From NCBI RefSeq assembly GCF_000002075.1, contig NW_004797325.1:1319190-1383189 (forward strand): a stretch of DNA of 64,000 nt, read 5' to 3'. Under the pieces are notes generated by a model that was not told where the DNA came from, did no database searches, and was given only the letters and a program-made list of their open reading frames with translations. Below, one piece after another: positions 62,781-64,000 of this stretch; position 1 is the first letter of the stretch, and every line of letters begins with the position of its first letter. Source of the stretch: Aplysia californica. Its lineage: Eukaryota > Mollusca > Gastropoda > Aplysiida > Aplysiidae. Both the position numbers and the translations under genes were made by a program.

Positions 62781-63736
62781 AAAATCGACTTTAGTTTGTG
62801 AGTTGGATTCTTTTTCTAATGTGGTCTTCATTTCAATGGCCAGATGCACAACTCTGATAAACGCCATTGTGTTCTTTGACGTTTGTCATAGTCTTACTCC
62901 CAAACATCAAGTTATTCTTGCATCTGGTTAAGCAAAATATCTGTCATTTTATGTCATTTTATGCGCACATGGTAGATTTACATGCATGAAGCAGGAAGGG
63001 TGCTAAACGTACAATCAAAAGTGAACAATTAATCAGATATGATATTATGATAACACAGAGATGTGATAATATTCTGTTTGGTGTGTTTGCTGTCATGTGA
63101 TTACGTGTATTCCTGTTCATTGTTTGGGGGGGGTTTTTTTAGTTGTTAGGTGTACTTGATGGGTGTGTGTGGTTAATTGACTGGTCGAAAGTGAAATGTT
63201 TGCTGTATTTATTGTTTGTTAATAACTTGTGAATAGATTGTCTACATATTGTTGAATACATTAATTACTAATGCATGTATAAATCAGTGCTTGTTGGATG
63301 GCTTTGTTTAAAAGGAAGATTTTAAGTGCCCGTATTTAATATTTATACTTTTGCAATAAAATGTTTTGTACACTGATGCTTTATTGTTGGACTTGATTGC
63401 ATTGTTTTTTTCTTTTGACTCTGTGAAGTGTCTGTGATTTGGAAGTAGGGCCTATATTCATGACGCAAATTCAGAATGTTAAGCTTTTTTTTTTCATATT
63501 TTTTCATGAACTGGATTGCTGTCGTGGTTAGAACGTTACATAACCACAGATTACAAACTTGTCTCATACCCTAAAGTTTGGCAGGTTCTATCATTTGTTT
63601 GTATGTCCTTTTTTTTTTTTTCCTACACTATATTAACATCATAGTATGCTTCTATTTACTAAAACAAACTGAAGTTTGGGATTGTAATCAGATATTAGAT
63701 ACTTTATTGTACTTATGCTTTCTCATGATCATATCC
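62781..63736. other. No feature seen
   Basis: AT-rich sequence with short T runs; no gene or repeat supported. Confidence 0.4.
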
Positions 63737-63912
63737 ACATGGTTGGCAGGTGCCCCAGTGCGGTTTGTTCCTTCTTTCCTATCAAACTTCTGTCATCCTG
63801 AGCTTTCCTCCTTCTTTTTGTCAGGTAACACCTCATATCTTCGGCACTTAAGTGGCCTAGATCTATTTGTGTTACAAGTACAAGTATGATAAAACTCTAA
63901 CAAAAAAAAAAA
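63737..63912 (+). mobile_element. SINE-A copy
   Basis: CACATGGTTGGCAGGTGCCC head, TTTCCTATCAAACTTCTGTC middle, ACAAGTATGATAAAACTCTA tail, then an A run. Confidence 0.75.
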
Positions 63913-64000
63913 GAAGGTTAAAACACTGTTTTAATGAAGAAACAAGTTACGTGCAGTCAAAATGGGCTACACTCTGTCTTCAGTCATAACAGGTCATTAA

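Noticed and set aside
1-64000. CRISPR array, prokaryotic operon or phage-like system
   Set aside because: The sequence is clearly spliced eukaryotic DNA, and no regularly spaced direct repeats or operons were seen.

Overview
This is eukaryotic genomic DNA: one long multi-exon gene with GT-AG introns, set in repeat-rich sequence. It is most likely from a mollusc, probably a gastropod. I infer this from an invertebrate-type TNNI3K gene, dense piggyBac-type TTAA elements, and short SINEs with molluscan-style tails ending in ACAAAC runs. No prokaryotic gene, CRISPR array, rRNA or functional tRNA is visible, and I saw no retroviral or LTR element.

The only host gene recognised is a complete TNNI3K orthologue on the + strand (ATG 8775, TGA 37753-37755). 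It has 21 coding exons whose lengths and phases join without a break into 852 residues: a short N-terminal head, an ankyrin-repeat array (about residues 66-430), a tyrosine-kinase-like Ser/Thr kinase domain (about 472-735) with all core catalytic motifs, and a Ser/Pro-rich tail ending in the family's GYVSDPMS block. At least the last part of the 5'UTR lies at 8691-8774; the promoter and any further 5'UTR exon are not identified.

Layout. 1-8690: upstream DNA with microsatellites, two tRNA-like SINE heads, a 1-kb repeat (R1), a SINE and a local duplication with hairpins. 8691-38345: TNNI3K, whose introns hold SINEs, TTAA-type MITEs, a Tc1-like element, LINE 3' ends and other inverted-repeat elements. 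38485-51959: a transposon graveyard holding a piggyBac split by a LINE (8-bp target duplication), a LINE split by R1 which is itself split by another piggyBac, and a third piggyBac relic with long inverted repeats. 51960-52059: exactly 100 N. 52060-about 60602: a near-identical second copy of 43421-51959, best read as an uncollapsed contig overlap or haplotype duplication. 60603-64000: two abutting TTAA elements sharing one TTAA, plus more SINE pieces.

The most interesting points are: (1) a LINE 3' tail shared with a local SINE family, and a second SINE family with a similar head but a different tail; (2) three-level nested insertions with a paralogous empty site inside the same window; (3) tandem TTAA elements sharing a target site; (4) the probable false duplication at the gap.
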